A stretch of 64,000 bases of DNA from the NCBI RefSeq assembly GCF_008086165.1, contig NZ_VSKL01000008.1:1-64000 (forward strand). The letters run 5' to 3'. This stretch comes from Algorimicrobium algoritergicola. GTDB lineage: Bacteria > Bacteroidota > Bacteroidia > Flavobacteriales > Flavobacteriaceae. A model generated the notes under the pieces. That model ran no database searches. It was not told the DNA's origin and saw only the letters and a list, made by a program, of their open reading frames with translations. This document shows positions 63,851 through 64,000 of the stretch, piece after piece (the first letter of the stretch is position 1; the number at the start of each line of letters is the position of its first letter). A program made the translations under genes and the position numbers.

Positions 63851-64000
63851 ATGTCAAGATCATTAAAAAAAGGACCTTACGTTCATTATAAATTAGAGAA
63901 GAAAGTGGCTACCAATGTGGAGGGTAACAAAAAAACGGTAATCAAAACGTGGTCTAGAGCCTCAATGATTACACCGGATTTTGTTGGTCAAACAATTGCA
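63851..64000 (+). CDS. rpsS: 30S ribosomal protein S19, 5' part
   Basis: The first 50 codons read [20 protein letters not shown] and continue with [20 protein letters not shown] before the window ends. The start is an ATG three bases after the rplB stop. The order rplC-rplD-rplW-rplB-rpsS is the standard S10 operon order. Confidence 0.96.
   Translation, partial: MSRSLKKGPYVHYKLEKKVATNVEGNKKTVIKTWSRASMITPDFVGQTIA

Noticed and set aside
1-64000. CRISPR array or cas genes
   Set aside because: No evenly spaced identical short repeats with unique spacers and no Cas-like proteins were seen.

Overview
The window is AT-rich, single-chromosome-type DNA from a member of the Bacteroidota, most likely a (marine) Flavobacteriaceae. 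The evidence is a SusC/SusD outer-membrane pair, a secreted protease with a type IX secretion (Por) C-terminal tail, lipoproteins with Bacteroidota-style lipoboxes, and the Bacteroidota promoter signature (TTTG, 19 bases, TAnnTTTG) in front of rpsL. No ribosomal RNA gene or complete tRNA gene is present.

Region by region. 0-1 kb holds a 3' fragment of a tRNA-Met gene and a decayed tyrosine-integrase N-terminus, the likely edge of an old integrated element. 1-10 kb is accessory: stress and detoxification genes (SugE-like exporter, ACT protein, DJ-1/PfpI lipoprotein, Crp-type regulator, nitroreductase with a divergent HxlR regulator), a broken membrane-protein gene, and a run of single orphan genes, all on the minus strand and separated by related imperfect palindromes. 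10-17 kb has an MscS channel, an M43-type secreted metalloprotease, a tandem universal stress protein and an FAD monooxygenase that carries an N-terminal DnaJ-like zinc motif. 17-29 kb has pyruvate carboxylase and a damage-response cassette: an S24-type repressor cotranscribed with an exonuclease/GIY-YIG nuclease, divergent from a Y-family polymerase and a short DnaE, with an operator-like palindrome between them. 29-37 kb has a GreB-like factor, Dus, a recombination scar that joins the start of a radical-SAM gene to a truncated monooxygenase, an MsbA-like ABC exporter, the intact radical-SAM gene and a class-C serine hydrolase. 37-41 kb has a membrane glycosyltransferase and a second group of repeat-separated small genes. 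41-49 kb is mostly housekeeping and repair (TraB/GumN, PaiB-like, radC, deacetylase, yjjG, rarA, rhomboid, rlmB). 49-58 kb has a SusC/SusD operon with two accessory lipoproteins but no enzyme, and a BamA/TamA-like protein. 58-64 kb is the str/S10 ribosomal operon, running off the window inside rpsS.

Points of most interest: the repeat-separated cassette-like gene arrays with no visible integrase (6.9-10.1 and 39.0-40.7 kb); the repressor, nuclease, DinB and DnaE cassette; a set of genes whose TAnnTTTG box ends exactly four bases before the start codon, implying leaderless mRNAs; the scar at 31.1 kb; and a structured 169-base gap between rpsJ and rplC.
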